Assembly (NCBI GenBank): GCA_030848545.1
Contig: JAVDCA010000003.1
Location: 124,001 to 188,000 of the forward strand
Source of the DNA: Astrobacterium formosum
GTDB lineage: Bacteria; Pseudomonadota; Alphaproteobacteria; Rhizobiales; Xanthobacteraceae
Direction of reading: 5' to 3'
DNA length: 64,000 bases
Position 1 is the stretch's first letter, and every line of letters starts with the position of its first letter. The position numbers and the translations under genes are program-made. Shown piece after piece: positions 43,631-52,765 of the stretch. Below the pieces are notes generated by a model. It saw only the letters and a list, made by a program, of their open reading frames with translations, was not told the origin of the DNA and did no database searches.

Positions 43631-43763
43631 TCTGCTTCGACACCAACGCCATCATCGTGGTGATCGGCGCGGCGGCGAGGTGCCTTGTTGGCGGCCCGCC
43701 AACACGCGCGAATTCTCCCGCGGACCCGGTTTGAACCTGCAGGACTGGTCCGCTTCAGACTGA
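43627..43763 (+). pseudogene. vapC: Deleted VapC toxin remnant
   Basis: The frame opens at ATG 43627, overlapping the vapB stop, with MICFDTNAIIVVIG, the PIN-domain beginning with its first catalytic Asp. It then runs into a frameshifted junction and a TGA. In the next frame, 43698-43763 reads ANTREFSRGPGLNLQDWSASD and a stop, the usual VapC C-terminus with its last acidic motif region. About 85 residues that should lie between, including the other PIN acidic residues, are missing. The toxin cannot be active. The deletion joins roughly at 43670-43697. Confidence 0.82.
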
Positions 43764-43896
43764 GGTCGTGGATGGAAGACCGCGTACGGCTCGATCACCA
43801 GCGACCCGTACGACGGCCATTTCGTCGACATGGAACCGACGAGACGGAGCGTTGCGGCGCGCAAGGATTACGCTTGTTGTGGCGCGCCGGCCCCCG

Positions 43897-44922
43897 TCAC
43901 GCCGCCGCCATCGCCTTGGCCCGCGCGATGCCGAGCGCGAGGATGCGGTTGATCATGGCCGAATAGCCGAGCCCGTCGAATCTCGCCGCCTCGGCGAACA
44001 CCTCCTGGCGGGCGATCTCGGGGTTCGGATTGGCCTCGAGGAAATAGGGCACGCCCTCCGCCGTCAGGCGGAAGTCGATACGCGCATAACCGTCGAGGTC
44101 GAGATTGCGACAGATACGGCGCACCAGTTTCTCGATGCGGCTCTGCAGTTCGGGCGGAATGTTCTCGGCCAGGCCCTGCAGGATGCCGCGCTTCTCCTGA
44201 TACTCGGGATCGAATTTGACCTTCTCGGTGGCTATGCCGGTCGACAACGTGCCGAATTCGAGTTCCCAGATGGGCAGAACACGCATGCGCTCGTTGCCGA
44301 TCACGCTCACATAGAGTTCGCGACCGGCGATGTATTCTTCCACGATCGCCGCCGTTCCGACGCGTTCGTGGACGAGCGCGACACGCTCGGCGAGCTTGTC
44401 GTCGCTCGTCACCACGGATGCTTGGGTGATGCCGCGCGAGGCGTCTTCCGACAGGCTCTTGACGATGAGCGGCCAGGAGAGCCGGCCCGGCTTCCTGACC
44501 TTGCGGCCCTTGGGAAAGACCGCGAAGGCCGGCACCGGGATGCGGTGATAGGCCAGGAGCTTCTTGGACAGATCCTTGCCTCGCGCCAGCATCAGGCCGC
44601 GCGGATTGCAGCCCGTGTAGGGAACGCGCAGCAATTCGAGATAACTCGCGACGTTCTGATCGTACATGGTCTCGCCGTGGAACTGTTCGAGCAGATTGAA
44701 CACGATCTCGGGCTTGAACTGTTCGACCGCCTCGCGGATCGGCCGCAACTCTTCCTGGACGCTGAGGACATGGACCGAGTGGCCGGAGCGGCGCAGCGCG
44801 CTCACCACGTCCCAGCCGGTCTTCCAGGCCATGATCTCCTGCTCGCTGTGGCCTTTGAGCGTTTCCGGAGGCGCGTGTTCCGGATTGAGCAGGACGAGAA
44901 CGCGCAGCTTTTGACGTTTCAT
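43897..44922 (-). CDS. ATP-grasp ligase (D-Ala-D-Ala ligase-like)
   Basis: A 341-residue ATP-grasp protein. The N-terminal domain starts LRVLVLLNPEHAPPETL; the middle has VPYTGCNPRGLMLARGKDLSKKLL; the ATP-grasp part includes PLIVKSLSEDASRGITQAS, VEEYIAGRELYVSVIG and RIDFRLTAEGVPYFLEANPNPEI with the metal-binding E and N. This is the D-Ala-D-Ala ligase superfamily, yet it differs from Ddl in the N-terminal domain, so the amino acid or peptide substrate is unknown. The start at 44922 overlaps the metallopeptidase stop as ATGA, which fixes it. The pair is translationally coupled. Confidence 0.85.
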   Translation of the reverse strand: MKRQKLRVLVLLNPEHAPPETLKGHSEQEIMAWKTGWDVVSALRRSGHSVHVLSVQEELRPIREAVEQFKPEIVFNLLEQFHGETMYDQNVASYLELLRVPYTGCNPRGLMLARGKDLSKKLLAYHRIPVPAFAVFPKGRKVRKPGRLSWPLIVKSLSEDASRGITQASVVTSDDKLAERVALVHERVGTAAIVEEYIAGRELYVSVIGNERMRVLPIWELEFGTLSTGIATEKVKFDPEYQEKRGILQGLAENIPPELQSRIEKLVRRICRNLDLDGYARIDFRLTAEGVPYFLEANPNPEIARQEVFAEAARFDGLGYSAMINRILALGIARAKAMAAA

Positions 44923-45947
44923 AGCGCGAACCATTGCCGTCGTGACGGCGAGTAGAGCGAATGCACGGTCTCCGCGGTCACCAGGAGCGCGAAGTCGAGG
45001 CGCAGCTTGCCGAGCGGGCCGACGGCGCGCAGGTCCAACTCGCGGGCGCGGCGGATCATCCCGTCGAGGACGGTGTCGAGGGTGAGCTTGCGCTCGCCCG
45101 TCCATTTCGCCACCAGTTCCCTGATCTCGGCGCGGTTCTCGCGCACGAAGGCGGAGGCCGCCACGCCAGGATGGCGTCCGGTATCGGGGGTGAAGATGCG
45201 GGTGAGCGCGCGATCATAGGTGCGCGGCGTATCGACGACGTAGCGGGCGAACTTCTTCTTGTAATATTCCGCGAGCGTCCGGTCGAGATGCCTGAGCGGA
45301 TCGACATGCATGCGGCGCGCCGCCATGAGGGGTTTCTGGCCGGCGATCTCGCCCATCACCTCGTCCACATATTCGAGCTTCTCCAGAGCCGGCCAGTCGG
45401 CATAGCGCTTGCGCCAGTTGGAGCGCGGCCGCAGCCAAACCGCGAAGGTCTCTGCGAAGTCCTCGTCGGGATGACTCTGGGCATACCACAGCGGCAGATG
45501 CTCGACGAAATTCTTGCTCGCCGGATTGGGCCGGTAATAGCTCGGATAGCGTTTGGACGAGCGGCCGAACAATTGTTGCCAGCGCCGGCGGCGCTGAAGC
45601 TCGAATGCGAACTGCACCACGTGCCCGGCCTCGTGGCGCAGGATGCGCATGCATTCCGGCACCGTGCCGCCTTCCACGTCGAGAATCTTTTTGCGCTCGA
45701 GCCGCATCAGACGCGGATGGGTGAGATAGAACGGTATGGCGATGCCCGGCGTGTTGTTGGGCGAGAACCACTCATCGGAAATCCAGGCATGCGGCCGCAC
45801 CCTGATGTCGCGCTGGGCGAGCTCGTCATAGAGGTCGGCGAGACAGCCCTCGAGCCAGGTGCCATCGATGGTGACCTTGAGGTCCTTCAGGCGCAGCTGC
45901 AGGAGCTTCTCGTCGGGCAGCGTGGTCCAGGGGAATTTTCGGGCCAT
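44919..45947 (-). CDS. Putative zinc-binding metallopeptidase (gluzincin-like)
   Basis: A 342-residue cytoplasmic protein (no signal peptide) with a zinc site HEAGH at 105-109 and a downstream HPDEDFAETFAVW (159-171), where E162 or E166 can supply the third ligand. This spacing and the WDE-like second motif match the family called putative zinc-binding metallopeptidase (Peptidase_Mx-like). The basic, aromatic surface around RRRRWQQLFGRSSKRYPSYYRP is notable. Its 3' end overlaps the ATP-grasp start by 4 bases. A hydrolase and a ligase made as a coupled pair suggests opposed or sequential action on one peptide-like substrate, which is inference. Confidence 0.82.
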   Translation of the reverse strand: MARKFPWTTLPDEKLLQLRLKDLKVTIDGTWLEGCLADLYDELAQRDIRVRPHAWISDEWFSPNNTPGIAIPFYLTHPRLMRLERKKILDVEGGTVPECMRILRHEAGHVVQFAFELQRRRRWQQLFGRSSKRYPSYYRPNPASKNFVEHLPLWYAQSHPDEDFAETFAVWLRPRSNWRKRYADWPALEKLEYVDEVMGEIAGQKPLMAARRMHVDPLRHLDRTLAEYYKKKFARYVVDTPRTYDRALTRIFTPDTGRHPGVAASAFVRENRAEIRELVAKWTGERKLTLDTVLDGMIRRARELDLRAVGPLGKLRLDFALLVTAETVHSLYSPSRRQWFAL

Positions 45948-46125
45948 TGGTACGGCGGGAATCTTGGAGACAAAACAACTGCTTCCATGATGTCACGACG
46001 GCGCCCCGAGCGCAAATCGCCAAGACCGGACGGACCGTTTTGGCTCGAATTCGGATGCCGGAGCCCGTCGTTGCGGCATTCCACCGGGGCTTCGCCATGG
46101 GCCAGCCTTCAACCGGCCCGATCGC

Positions 46126-47010
46126 TCAGCTTGAGCGTCGGCGGGTCGGATCGAGGAGAGTCCGCAGCGACTCGCCGAGCGCATTGAAGGCAAGTGCAGT
46201 GCACAGGATCGCGAATCCCGGCGCGTACATCTGCTCGGGCGCGATTTCCATATAGCCATAGGCGCGTGCCAGCATCTGGCCCCAGCTCGGCTGCGGCGGC
46301 TGCACGCCGAGTCCCAGAAACGACAGGCTCGCCTCGGACAGGAGCGCGGTCGCGAGCAGCAGCGTTACCTGCACGATGACCGGCTGGATGGCGTTGGGCA
46401 CGATATGGACGACGATGAGGCGCGCCGGGCCCATCCCGAAGGTGCGGGCGGCGTCAACGTAGAGTTCCCCCTTGACGATGATGGTCTGGATGCGGATCAG
46501 CCGGGCGATATTGGGTGAGAACACGATGCCGACCGCGATCATGCTGTTGGTGAGCCCGATACCGAGCGCCCCGGTCACGGCGATCGCCAGGACGATGCTG
46601 GGGAACGACAAGAGCGTATCGATCACCCGGCTGATGACGGTGTCGAGCCAGCCGCCGAAATAGCCGGCCGCGAGCCCGGTCGGCAATCCGATCATCAATC
46701 CGACGCAGACGGCGAGGAAGCTCGCATAGAGGGTCATCGGCGCGCCGTGGATCAGGCGCGCGAATACGTCACGGCCGAGATCGTCGGTGCCGAGCCAATG
46801 GACGGCGCTCGGCGGCGACAGGATATCTGGCGTCTGGGCGAGCGGGGAATGCACCGCGACCACGGCCGCGAACAGAGACAAGAGGACGAGCAGGATCAGG
46901 TAGGTGAAGGCGAGCGCGGCGCGCAGGTCGGTGCGCAGATAGGCGAAGAATCGCACCAACGCGCCCCTGCGCGGTGCCGGCGGCGGCCGGTCAATGGTTC
47001 GCTCGCTCAT
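46126..47010 (-). CDS. Dipeptide/oligopeptide-type ABC transporter permease (DppC-like)
   Basis: A 294-residue inner-membrane permease with a long N-terminal cytoplasmic region, one helix (about 33-55, AFTYLILLVLLSLFAAVVAV), the lead-in LGTDDLGRDVFARLIHGAP shared by DppC-type permeases, then five more helices. The EAA-like coupling loop is DAARTFGMGPARLIVVHIVPN. It forms the membrane channel with the DppB-like protein. It is the last gene of a six-gene operon; its ATG overlaps the stop of the previous gene (47007-47010). Confidence 0.92.
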   Translation of the reverse strand: MSERTIDRPPPAPRRGALVRFFAYLRTDLRAALAFTYLILLVLLSLFAAVVAVHSPLAQTPDILSPPSAVHWLGTDDLGRDVFARLIHGAPMTLYASFLAVCVGLMIGLPTGLAAGYFGGWLDTVISRVIDTLLSFPSIVLAIAVTGALGIGLTNSMIAVGIVFSPNIARLIRIQTIIVKGELYVDAARTFGMGPARLIVVHIVPNAIQPVIVQVTLLLATALLSEASLSFLGLGVQPPQPSWGQMLARAYGYMEIAPEQMYAPGFAILCTALAFNALGESLRTLLDPTRRRSS

Positions 47011-47960
47011 TTGTCCACCCGCGGGTCGAGCACCGTACAAAGAAGGTCGATCAAGAGATTGCAGCCGATCACGATCATCACCAGGACGAACACCGTGCCC
47101 TGCACGATCGGAAAGTCCTTGTTGGTCGCCGACGTCACCACCAGCGTGCCCGTACCCGGAATGGCGAACACCGCTTCGATGGCGACGGTCGCGCCCAGCG
47201 TGCGGTTGAACACGAGGCCAATGACGGTCAGGAGCGTCAGCGATACGTTCTTGAGCCCGTGGCGCCACAGGATACTCGACTGCGGCAGGCCTTTGGCATG
47301 CAGCGTGCGCACGTATTGCGAACCCAACACCTCTATCATGGCGCTGCGCAACTGGCGCGCGATCTCGGCGGTCCCGCCCATCGCCAGCGCGACCGACGGC
47401 AGGGCGGCGTGCATGACGGCGGCGCGCGGATCCTGGAATAGGGATGCCGCGCCGGTGGTGGGAAACAGGCCCAATCCGAGGGCGAAAAAACCGACGAGGA
47501 TCATACCGAACCAGAAGTTCGGGACGGCGACCCCGAGGGACGCGATCGTGGTGACGACGCGGTCGACCGGACTGTCCACATGGGTTGCCGCCGTCAGGCC
47601 CAGCGGCACGCCGACCGAGATCGACAACATCAATGCGCCGCAAACGATCAGCAGCGTGTTGGGAAGCCGTCGCAGCACCTCCTCGACCACCGGTTGGCCG
47701 GTGATCAGCGACGTGGATAGGTCGCCGTGCATCGCAGCGAACAGCCAGCCGAGATACTGCCGCCACAGCGGCTGATCGAGGCCGAGCTGGTGGCGGATCT
47801 CGGCGATGCGCTCGGCGGTCGCGTACTCGCCGGCAATCACCGCCGCCGGATCGCCCGGGACGAGCTGCAGAAGACCGAAGATCACCACGGTGGCGAGCAC
47901 GACGACCGGCAGCACCTGGACGAGGCGCGAGGCGAGCAGGACGATCTGACGCTTGGTCAT
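47007..47960 (-). CDS. Dipeptide/oligopeptide-type ABC transporter permease (DppB-like)
   Basis: A 317-residue inner-membrane permease with six helices. Family landmarks are LQLVPGDPAAVIAGEYAT near the N-terminus, LGLDQPLWRQYLGWL, and the coupling loop VRTLHAKGLPQSSILWRHGLKN. GTGTLVVTSATNKDFPIVQGTV near the C-terminus is quoted by its ends GTGTL and IVQGTV. The start at 47960 is in a 4-base overlap (ATGA) with the upstream ATPase gene. Partner of the DppC-like protein. Confidence 0.92.
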   Translation of the reverse strand: MTKRQIVLLASRLVQVLPVVVLATVVIFGLLQLVPGDPAAVIAGEYATAERIAEIRHQLGLDQPLWRQYLGWLFAAMHGDLSTSLITGQPVVEEVLRRLPNTLLIVCGALMLSISVGVPLGLTAATHVDSPVDRVVTTIASLGVAVPNFWFGMILVGFFALGLGLFPTTGAASLFQDPRAAVMHAALPSVALAMGGTAEIARQLRSAMIEVLGSQYVRTLHAKGLPQSSILWRHGLKNVSLTLLTVIGLVFNRTLGATVAIEAVFAIPGTGTLVVTSATNKDFPIVQGTVFVLVMIVIGCNLLIDLLCTVLDPRVDK

Positions 47961-48970
47961 GGCGTGCCTCCTGGGCGCTGCGGAACGATGGCGTCGCCGA
48001 CATCCTCGGCGAAATGGCAGGCGCAGAAGTGCTCGGGCTCGACCTCTCGCCACGCCGGCACGTCCTGCATGCAGCGTGTCACCGCCATCGGGCACCGGGT
48101 GCGAAAGCGACAGCCGGAGGGTGGCGACACCGGGCTCGGCAGTTCGCCGTGCAGGACGATGCGCTGGTGGCTGCGCATGTGCGACGGCAATGCCACCGGC
48201 TCCGCCGACAGGAGCGCTCGCGTGTACGGATGCAGCGGCCGAGCCTCGATCAACTCGGTCGCCGCCAGCTCGACGATCTTGCCGAGATACATGACGGCTA
48301 TGCGGTCGCTGATGTGGGCGACCACGCCGAGGTTGTGGGTGATGAATACGTAGGTGAGCCCGAATTCACGTTGCAGGTCGGCGAGCAGATTGAGAATGTC
48401 GGCTTGAATCGAAACGTCGAGCGCCGCCACCGCCTCGTCGCAGACGATGAGGGCCGGGCGCAGCGTCAACACGCGGGCGATGCAGACACGCTGCTTCTGT
48501 CCTCCGGACAGTTCGTGCGGATAGCGGTCGGCGAATTCCGGATTGAGGCCAACGCGTTCGATCATCTCGAGGGCCAAGCGGGTGCGCTCGGCACGCGGCA
48601 GCTCGCCGGCGACGTCGAGCGGTTCTCGCACCGAGCGCAGGATGGTCATGCGCGGATCGAGCGCCGCGTTTGGATCCTGGAACACGACCTGGAAGTCGCG
48701 CCGGTGACGGCGCAAGGCGGCTGCGCTCAGGCGATAGGGATCGTCGCCGTCGTGCAGCACCCGACCGGCGGCGGGCCGTTCCAGGCAGACCAGCGCCCGT
48801 CCCAGCGTGGTCTTGCCGGAGCCCGACTCGCCGATCACCCCGAAGGTCTCGCCGCGATGAACCTCGAGGCTGACGCCGTCGACGGCACGCAAGGTCCGAC
48901 CGCCCGCGACCGGAAAATGGATGCCGACCTCGTGGGCGGTGATGATCGGCACGGCCGTCGCGGTCCTCAT
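47957..48970 (-). CDS. ABC transporter ATP-binding protein (DppF-like)
   Basis: A 337-residue ATPase. Walker A GESGSGKTTLG, Q-loop VFQDPNAALDPR, signature LSGGQKQR, Walker B LIVCDEAVAALD (Ala replaces the usual Pro after DE) and H-loop FITHNLG. The C-terminal oligopeptide-transporter domain has the cysteine pair CRFRTRCP and a later C..C, which in this family bind a [4Fe-4S] cluster. It pairs with the DppD-like ATPase. Overlaps of 4 bases with both neighbours show translational coupling. Confidence 0.93.
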   Translation of the reverse strand: MRTATAVPIITAHEVGIHFPVAGGRTLRAVDGVSLEVHRGETFGVIGESGSGKTTLGRALVCLERPAAGRVLHDGDDPYRLSAAALRRHRRDFQVVFQDPNAALDPRMTILRSVREPLDVAGELPRAERTRLALEMIERVGLNPEFADRYPHELSGGQKQRVCIARVLTLRPALIVCDEAVAALDVSIQADILNLLADLQREFGLTYVFITHNLGVVAHISDRIAVMYLGKIVELAATELIEARPLHPYTRALLSAEPVALPSHMRSHQRIVLHGELPSPVSPPSGCRFRTRCPMAVTRCMQDVPAWREVEPEHFCACHFAEDVGDAIVPQRPGGTP

Positions 48971-49968
48971 GCGGCGACCTCCCCGCGCAACGCGCCCGGC
49001 AGAACCAGCTCCTCCTGCCGGCAGCACCGCACATGCCCGTTGCCCGAATCCACGAGACTCTGCGGGTCTTCGCAGACGGAGCGCGCATGGGCGCAGCGCG
49101 GTCGGAAACGGCAGCCGGCCGGCATTTCGGCGACCGTCGGTACGCGACCGGGAATCGCCGGCAGCGTCGCCTTGCGCTGGGCGAGCGCCGGCAGCGAACG
49201 CAAGAGCCCGGAGCTGTAGGGATGGCGCGGCCGTACCAGCACGTCGTCGATATGGCCTTCCTCGACCACTTCGCCGGCATACATGGTGACGAGCCGCGAG
49301 CAGGTCTCCGCCACCAATCCAAGGTCGTGGGTGATGAACAGCATCGCCATGCCGAGCCTCGCGCACAGGCCGCCGAGCACCTCGACGATCTGCGCCTGTA
49401 CGGTGACGTCGAGGGCGGTGGTCGGCTCGTCGGCGATCAGGAGTTGCGGCTCGCACACGAGCGCGATGGCGATCATGGCGCGCTGGCGCATGCCGCCGGA
49501 GAGTTGGTGTGGATAGGCATCGTAGCGCAGTTCCGGCTCCGGAATGCCGACCTGCGTCAACGCCTCGATGGCACGCGCGCGCGCCTCGCCGACGGAGACG
49601 TCGCGATGAGCGCGCAGGGTCTCGCTGATCTGCTCGCCGATGGTGAAAACCGGATCGAGCGCGCTCATCGGCTCCTGGAAGATCATGCTGATGCGGCGGC
49701 CGCGCACGCGCCGCATCTGCCGGGGCGACATGGCGGCGAAATCCTCGCCGCCCAAGAAGATGTTGCCGGTCACACGGCTGCGTCCGCGCGGCAGCAGGCC
49801 CATGAGGGCGAGCCCCGTCACGGTCTTGCCGCAACCGCTCTCGCCGACGAGCCCCACCACCTCCCCCGGCGCGATCGTGAAGGACACCTTTCGGGTGACC
49901 TGCACCTCGCGGGCGCCGGAACGGAAGTGGATACTGAGGTCGCGGACGTCGAGAAGCGCGTCTGTCAT
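48967..49968 (-). CDS. ABC transporter ATP-binding protein (DppD-like)
   Basis: A 333-residue ATPase. Walker [13 protein letters not shown]-loop [13 protein letters not shown], signature LSGGMRQR, Walker [13 protein letters not shown] and H-loop FITHDLG are complete. The C-terminal cysteines [14 protein letters not shown] and CRQEEL fit the oligopeptide transporter subfamily cluster. It energises import together with the DppF-like ATPase. It starts 22 bases after the enolase-superfamily gene and overlaps the next gene by 4 bases. Confidence 0.93.
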   Translation of the reverse strand: MTDALLDVRDLSIHFRSGAREVQVTRKVSFTIAPGEVVGLVGESGCGKTVTGLALMGLLPRGRSRVTGNIFLGGEDFAAMSPRQMRRVRGRRISMIFQEPMSALDPVFTIGEQISETLRAHRDVSVGEARARAIEALTQVGIPEPELRYDAYPHQLSGGMRQRAMIAIALVCEPQLLIADEPTTALDVTVQAQIVEVLGGLCARLGMAMLFITHDLGLVAETCSRLVTMYAGEVVEEGHIDDVLVRPRHPYSSGLLRSLPALAQRKATLPAIPGRVPTVAEMPAGCRFRPRCAHARSVCEDPQSLVDSGNGHVRCCRQEELVLPGALRGEVAA

Positions 49969-49990
49969 GCGATCTCCGTCACCGTTCGGA

Positions 49991-51163
49991 TCATTGTTTG
50001 GGCGGATGCCGGCGCACGGCGGCCTCGTCGACGTCGGTCCCCCAGCCGGGTCGATCGGGAAGAACGAACTCGCCGTTCTCGATCACCGGCTGATGGGTCA
50101 CGAACTCGCCTTTCCACGGCACGTCGTCGATGTCGATCTCCATCATGCGCAGATTCGGCACCATGGCCGAAAAATGGGCGCTGATGTGGTCGGCGAGATG
50201 GCCGTAGAAATTGTGCGGCGCGACGTTGACCTCGTAGGTCTCGGCCATGGCGGCAATCTTCAAGGCCTCCAGAAAGCCGTTCCAGAACACGTCGATGATG
50301 GCAACGTCCATGGTATAGGCGTCCAGGAACGGGCGATAGCCACGGCGTGTGAAGAGAGATTCGCCGCTCGCGATCGGGAAGGAAGCCTCCCGGCGCAGCA
50401 GCGCCAGACTCCCCGGATCGTAGATGTCGAGCTCCAGCCAGGCGAGGTCGTAAGGTTCGACTGTGCGCACGAGTTGAAGATAGCCCTCGGTCTTGAAGTG
50501 AAAATTGGCGTCGAGCATGATCGCGACGTCGGGGCCGGTGCCGGCGCGCAGGGCTTCCAGCTGGCGCGCGAGTGTCGCCATCACGTCGGGCTGCGGATTG
50601 AGCTCGGGAAAGCCTTTGGCGCCGAAGCCGGGACGGAACTGGGTCAGCTGTCCGTTCTCGAACGTCATGATGTTGGTCTTGAGCGCGCGGAACCCGCGCG
50701 CGCGCACCTCCTCGCCGAGGCGGGTGAGGTCGTCGAAGTCCTTGATCCGCGAAACGCCGATCTGCTCCGGGAATCGAACCCGGTAGCTGCCGCAGTGCGA
50801 CCAGTAGACCGGCAGGCGGGTCCTGAGGGCGCCACCCAGGAGGGCGTGCACCGGCAGCCCCAAGGCCTTGCCCTTGATGTCGAGGAGCGCATTGCAGATC
50901 GCCCCCAGCGCATGCTGGTTGATGCCCGAATAGGCGGGCACGGTGCGGGTATAGAGCATGGCCATGATCCACTCGATGCGCATGGGATCGAGTCCGATCA
51001 GGCGCTCGCCGAGGGAGCGTAGCGTCGCGGTCAGTCCGGCGGTGCCGACATCCTCACTGTATTCCGACCAGCCGACGATACCGTCGTCGGTGGTGATCTT
51101 CAGGAAGGATGTGGTCCGCCAGCCCGCCGCGCCGTGCAGGTCTTCAACGCGCGCGATTTTCAT
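49991..51163 (-). CDS. Enolase-superfamily enzyme (mandelate racemase/muconate cycloisomerase type)
   Basis: A 390-residue enzyme of the enolase superfamily. The capping domain runs to about residue 120; the barrel carries metal ligands D218 (LDANFH), E244 (WLELD) and E269 (SGES). The second-strand base is in RALKTN (K162-N164), and H317 (APHNFYGH) is placed as the opposite base, a mandelate-racemase-like set. Such enzymes abstract a proton alpha to a carboxylate, for example dehydrating acid sugars or racemising acids. Its place inside a transporter operon suggests it acts on the imported compound. Substrate unknown. Confidence 0.9.
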   Translation of the reverse strand: MKIARVEDLHGAAGWRTTSFLKITTDDGIVGWSEYSEDVGTAGLTATLRSLGERLIGLDPMRIEWIMAMLYTRTVPAYSGINQHALGAICNALLDIKGKALGLPVHALLGGALRTRLPVYWSHCGSYRVRFPEQIGVSRIKDFDDLTRLGEEVRARGFRALKTNIMTFENGQLTQFRPGFGAKGFPELNPQPDVMATLARQLEALRAGTGPDVAIMLDANFHFKTEGYLQLVRTVEPYDLAWLELDIYDPGSLALLRREASFPIASGESLFTRRGYRPFLDAYTMDVAIIDVFWNGFLEALKIAAMAETYEVNVAPHNFYGHLADHISAHFSAMVPNLRMMEIDIDDVPWKGEFVTHQPVIENGEFVLPDRPGWGTDVDEAAVRRHPPKQ

Positions 51164-51193
51164 TAAGCAGTCCTCTTGTCAGCTCGCGCGTCT

Positions 51194-52765
51194 TCAGCTC
51201 GCGAGATAGATGTCGTTGAATTTCGGCTTGCCGAGCAGGTTCGGTACATAGCCCTTCACGTTGGGTGTGAATGCCTCGATGCCGGGGATAAAGGCGAGTT
51301 CGCAGGACAGCGCGTGCTCGAGCGCCAGACGCTCCAGCTTGGCGAAGGCGCGTTTGCGCGATTCCTGATCGACCGCCGACTGCGATTCGTTCTGTGCCGC
51401 GACCATCTCGGGCGGCGGCGGCACCTTGCCGGCATTGTTGAAGCCGTTCTCTCCGTAGATGAGCAGGAACGGCTGGCTCGGATCGGGACGGCCGGTCCAC
51501 AACGGCAGCAGCATGTCGCCTTCGCCGCGCACCATGAAGCGTTGATACATGTCCGCGCTCGAAGCCGTCGTCAGCTTGGCGGTGATGCCAGCCTGGCGCA
51601 GGTGCTCGATGATGATCTCGTGGCGCTGCTGCGAAGACTGGTCGGAGTATCCGTAGAACTGGATCTCGATCCCGTTGGGATGGCCGGCCTCGGCGAGGAG
51701 CCGACGCGCTCTGTCGGGATCGTGGGTGTAGAAATTATCCACCGAGGAGTCGTGTGCCCAGTAACCGGGCGGCAGCATGGTCTGGGCCGGGACACCGAGC
51801 CCGAGCAAGGCGACACGATTGAAGGCTTCGCGGTCGACCGCGTAGTTGATCGCCTTGCGGATGCGCACGTCGGCGAGAGGCGCGCGACTGTAATTGAAGA
51901 CGAGGTGATAGTCGGCGATGGTCGGCGTGCTCGACACCACCACCTTGCCCTTCATGCGGTCGGCGACCACCTGCTGCTGGGGATTGAGCCGGTAGGCGAA
52001 GTTGTTCTCGCCGGCCACCACCGAGCGCAGGCCGGTGTTGAGGTCGGTGATGATGCGGAACACGAGGCCGTCGAGATAGGGCTGGCCGGGCTTCCAGTAG
52101 GCGTCGTTGCGGCTCATCACGACGACGTCGTTGTCGTTCCACTTATCGACCTTGAACGGGCCGGTGCCGACCGGGGCGCGATCGTGCTGCTTGCCACGCG
52201 CCTCGACCGCCTTCGGCGACGACATCATGCCGGCGCGATCGGCGAGGATCAGCGGCAGCGCAGTATCGGGCCGGCTGAGCCTGAGTGCGACGCGGTCGGG
52301 CGCGAGCACCTCCACGGCCTGCAAGGACTGCAGGTCGCCCTTGACGGAAGACCGCGGATCAGTGCGGGCGCGGTCGAGATTGGCCTTGACGGCGGCGGCA
52401 TCGAAGGGCTCGCCATCGTGGAAGCGCACGCCGCTACGCAACGTCATCACCAGCGTCTTCGGATCCGGGAATTCCCAGGCCGTGGCGAGGCCCGGCTTCG
52501 GGGCCAGCGTCGACGGCTCGAAGTCCACCAGCGTGTCGAACACCGGATAGAGGACCATGTGGTCGGAACCGAGCCCGCCGGTGATCGGGTCAAGGGTCGA
52601 AGGGTTGAAAGGCGCGGCGATTTTCAATACGCCGCCGCGCCGAGGCGTCGCCTGCGCGTAGCCAAGGGCAGGCCATGCGCTCGCCGCCGCCAGCGAACCA
52701 AGGGTACGCAGTACCGTCCGACGCGCGACCGGCGCGTTCCACGGATGGTCATTGTCAAACGGCAT
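51194..52765 (-). CDS. ABC transporter substrate-binding protein, family 5
   Basis: A 523-residue periplasmic solute-binding protein. A Tat-like leader (VARRTVLRTLGSLAAASAWP) is followed by GGVLKIAAPFNPSTLDPI, the typical SBP_bac_5 opening. PKPGLATAWEF, VGTGPFKVDKW and DVRIRKAINYAVDRE are further family landmarks. It captures a peptide or an acidic or glycosidic compound and hands it to the DppBCDF-like complex. First gene of the six-gene operon; 30 bases separate it from the enolase-superfamily gene. Start at 52765 because the longer frame lacks a signal peptide. Confidence 0.93.
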   Translation of the reverse strand: MPFDNDHPWNAPVARRTVLRTLGSLAAASAWPALGYAQATPRRGGVLKIAAPFNPSTLDPITGGLGSDHMVLYPVFDTLVDFEPSTLAPKPGLATAWEFPDPKTLVMTLRSGVRFHDGEPFDAAAVKANLDRARTDPRSSVKGDLQSLQAVEVLAPDRVALRLSRPDTALPLILADRAGMMSSPKAVEARGKQHDRAPVGTGPFKVDKWNDNDVVVMSRNDAYWKPGQPYLDGLVFRIITDLNTGLRSVVAGENNFAYRLNPQQQVVADRMKGKVVVSSTPTIADYHLVFNYSRAPLADVRIRKAINYAVDREAFNRVALLGLGVPAQTMLPPGYWAHDSSVDNFYTHDPDRARRLLAEAGHPNGIEIQFYGYSDQSSQQRHEIIIEHLRQAGITAKLTTASSADMYQRFMVRGEGDMLLPLWTGRPDPSQPFLLIYGENGFNNAGKVPPPPEMVAAQNESQSAVDQESRKRAFAKLERLALEHALSCELAFIPGIEAFTPNVKGYVPNLLGKPKFNDIYLAS

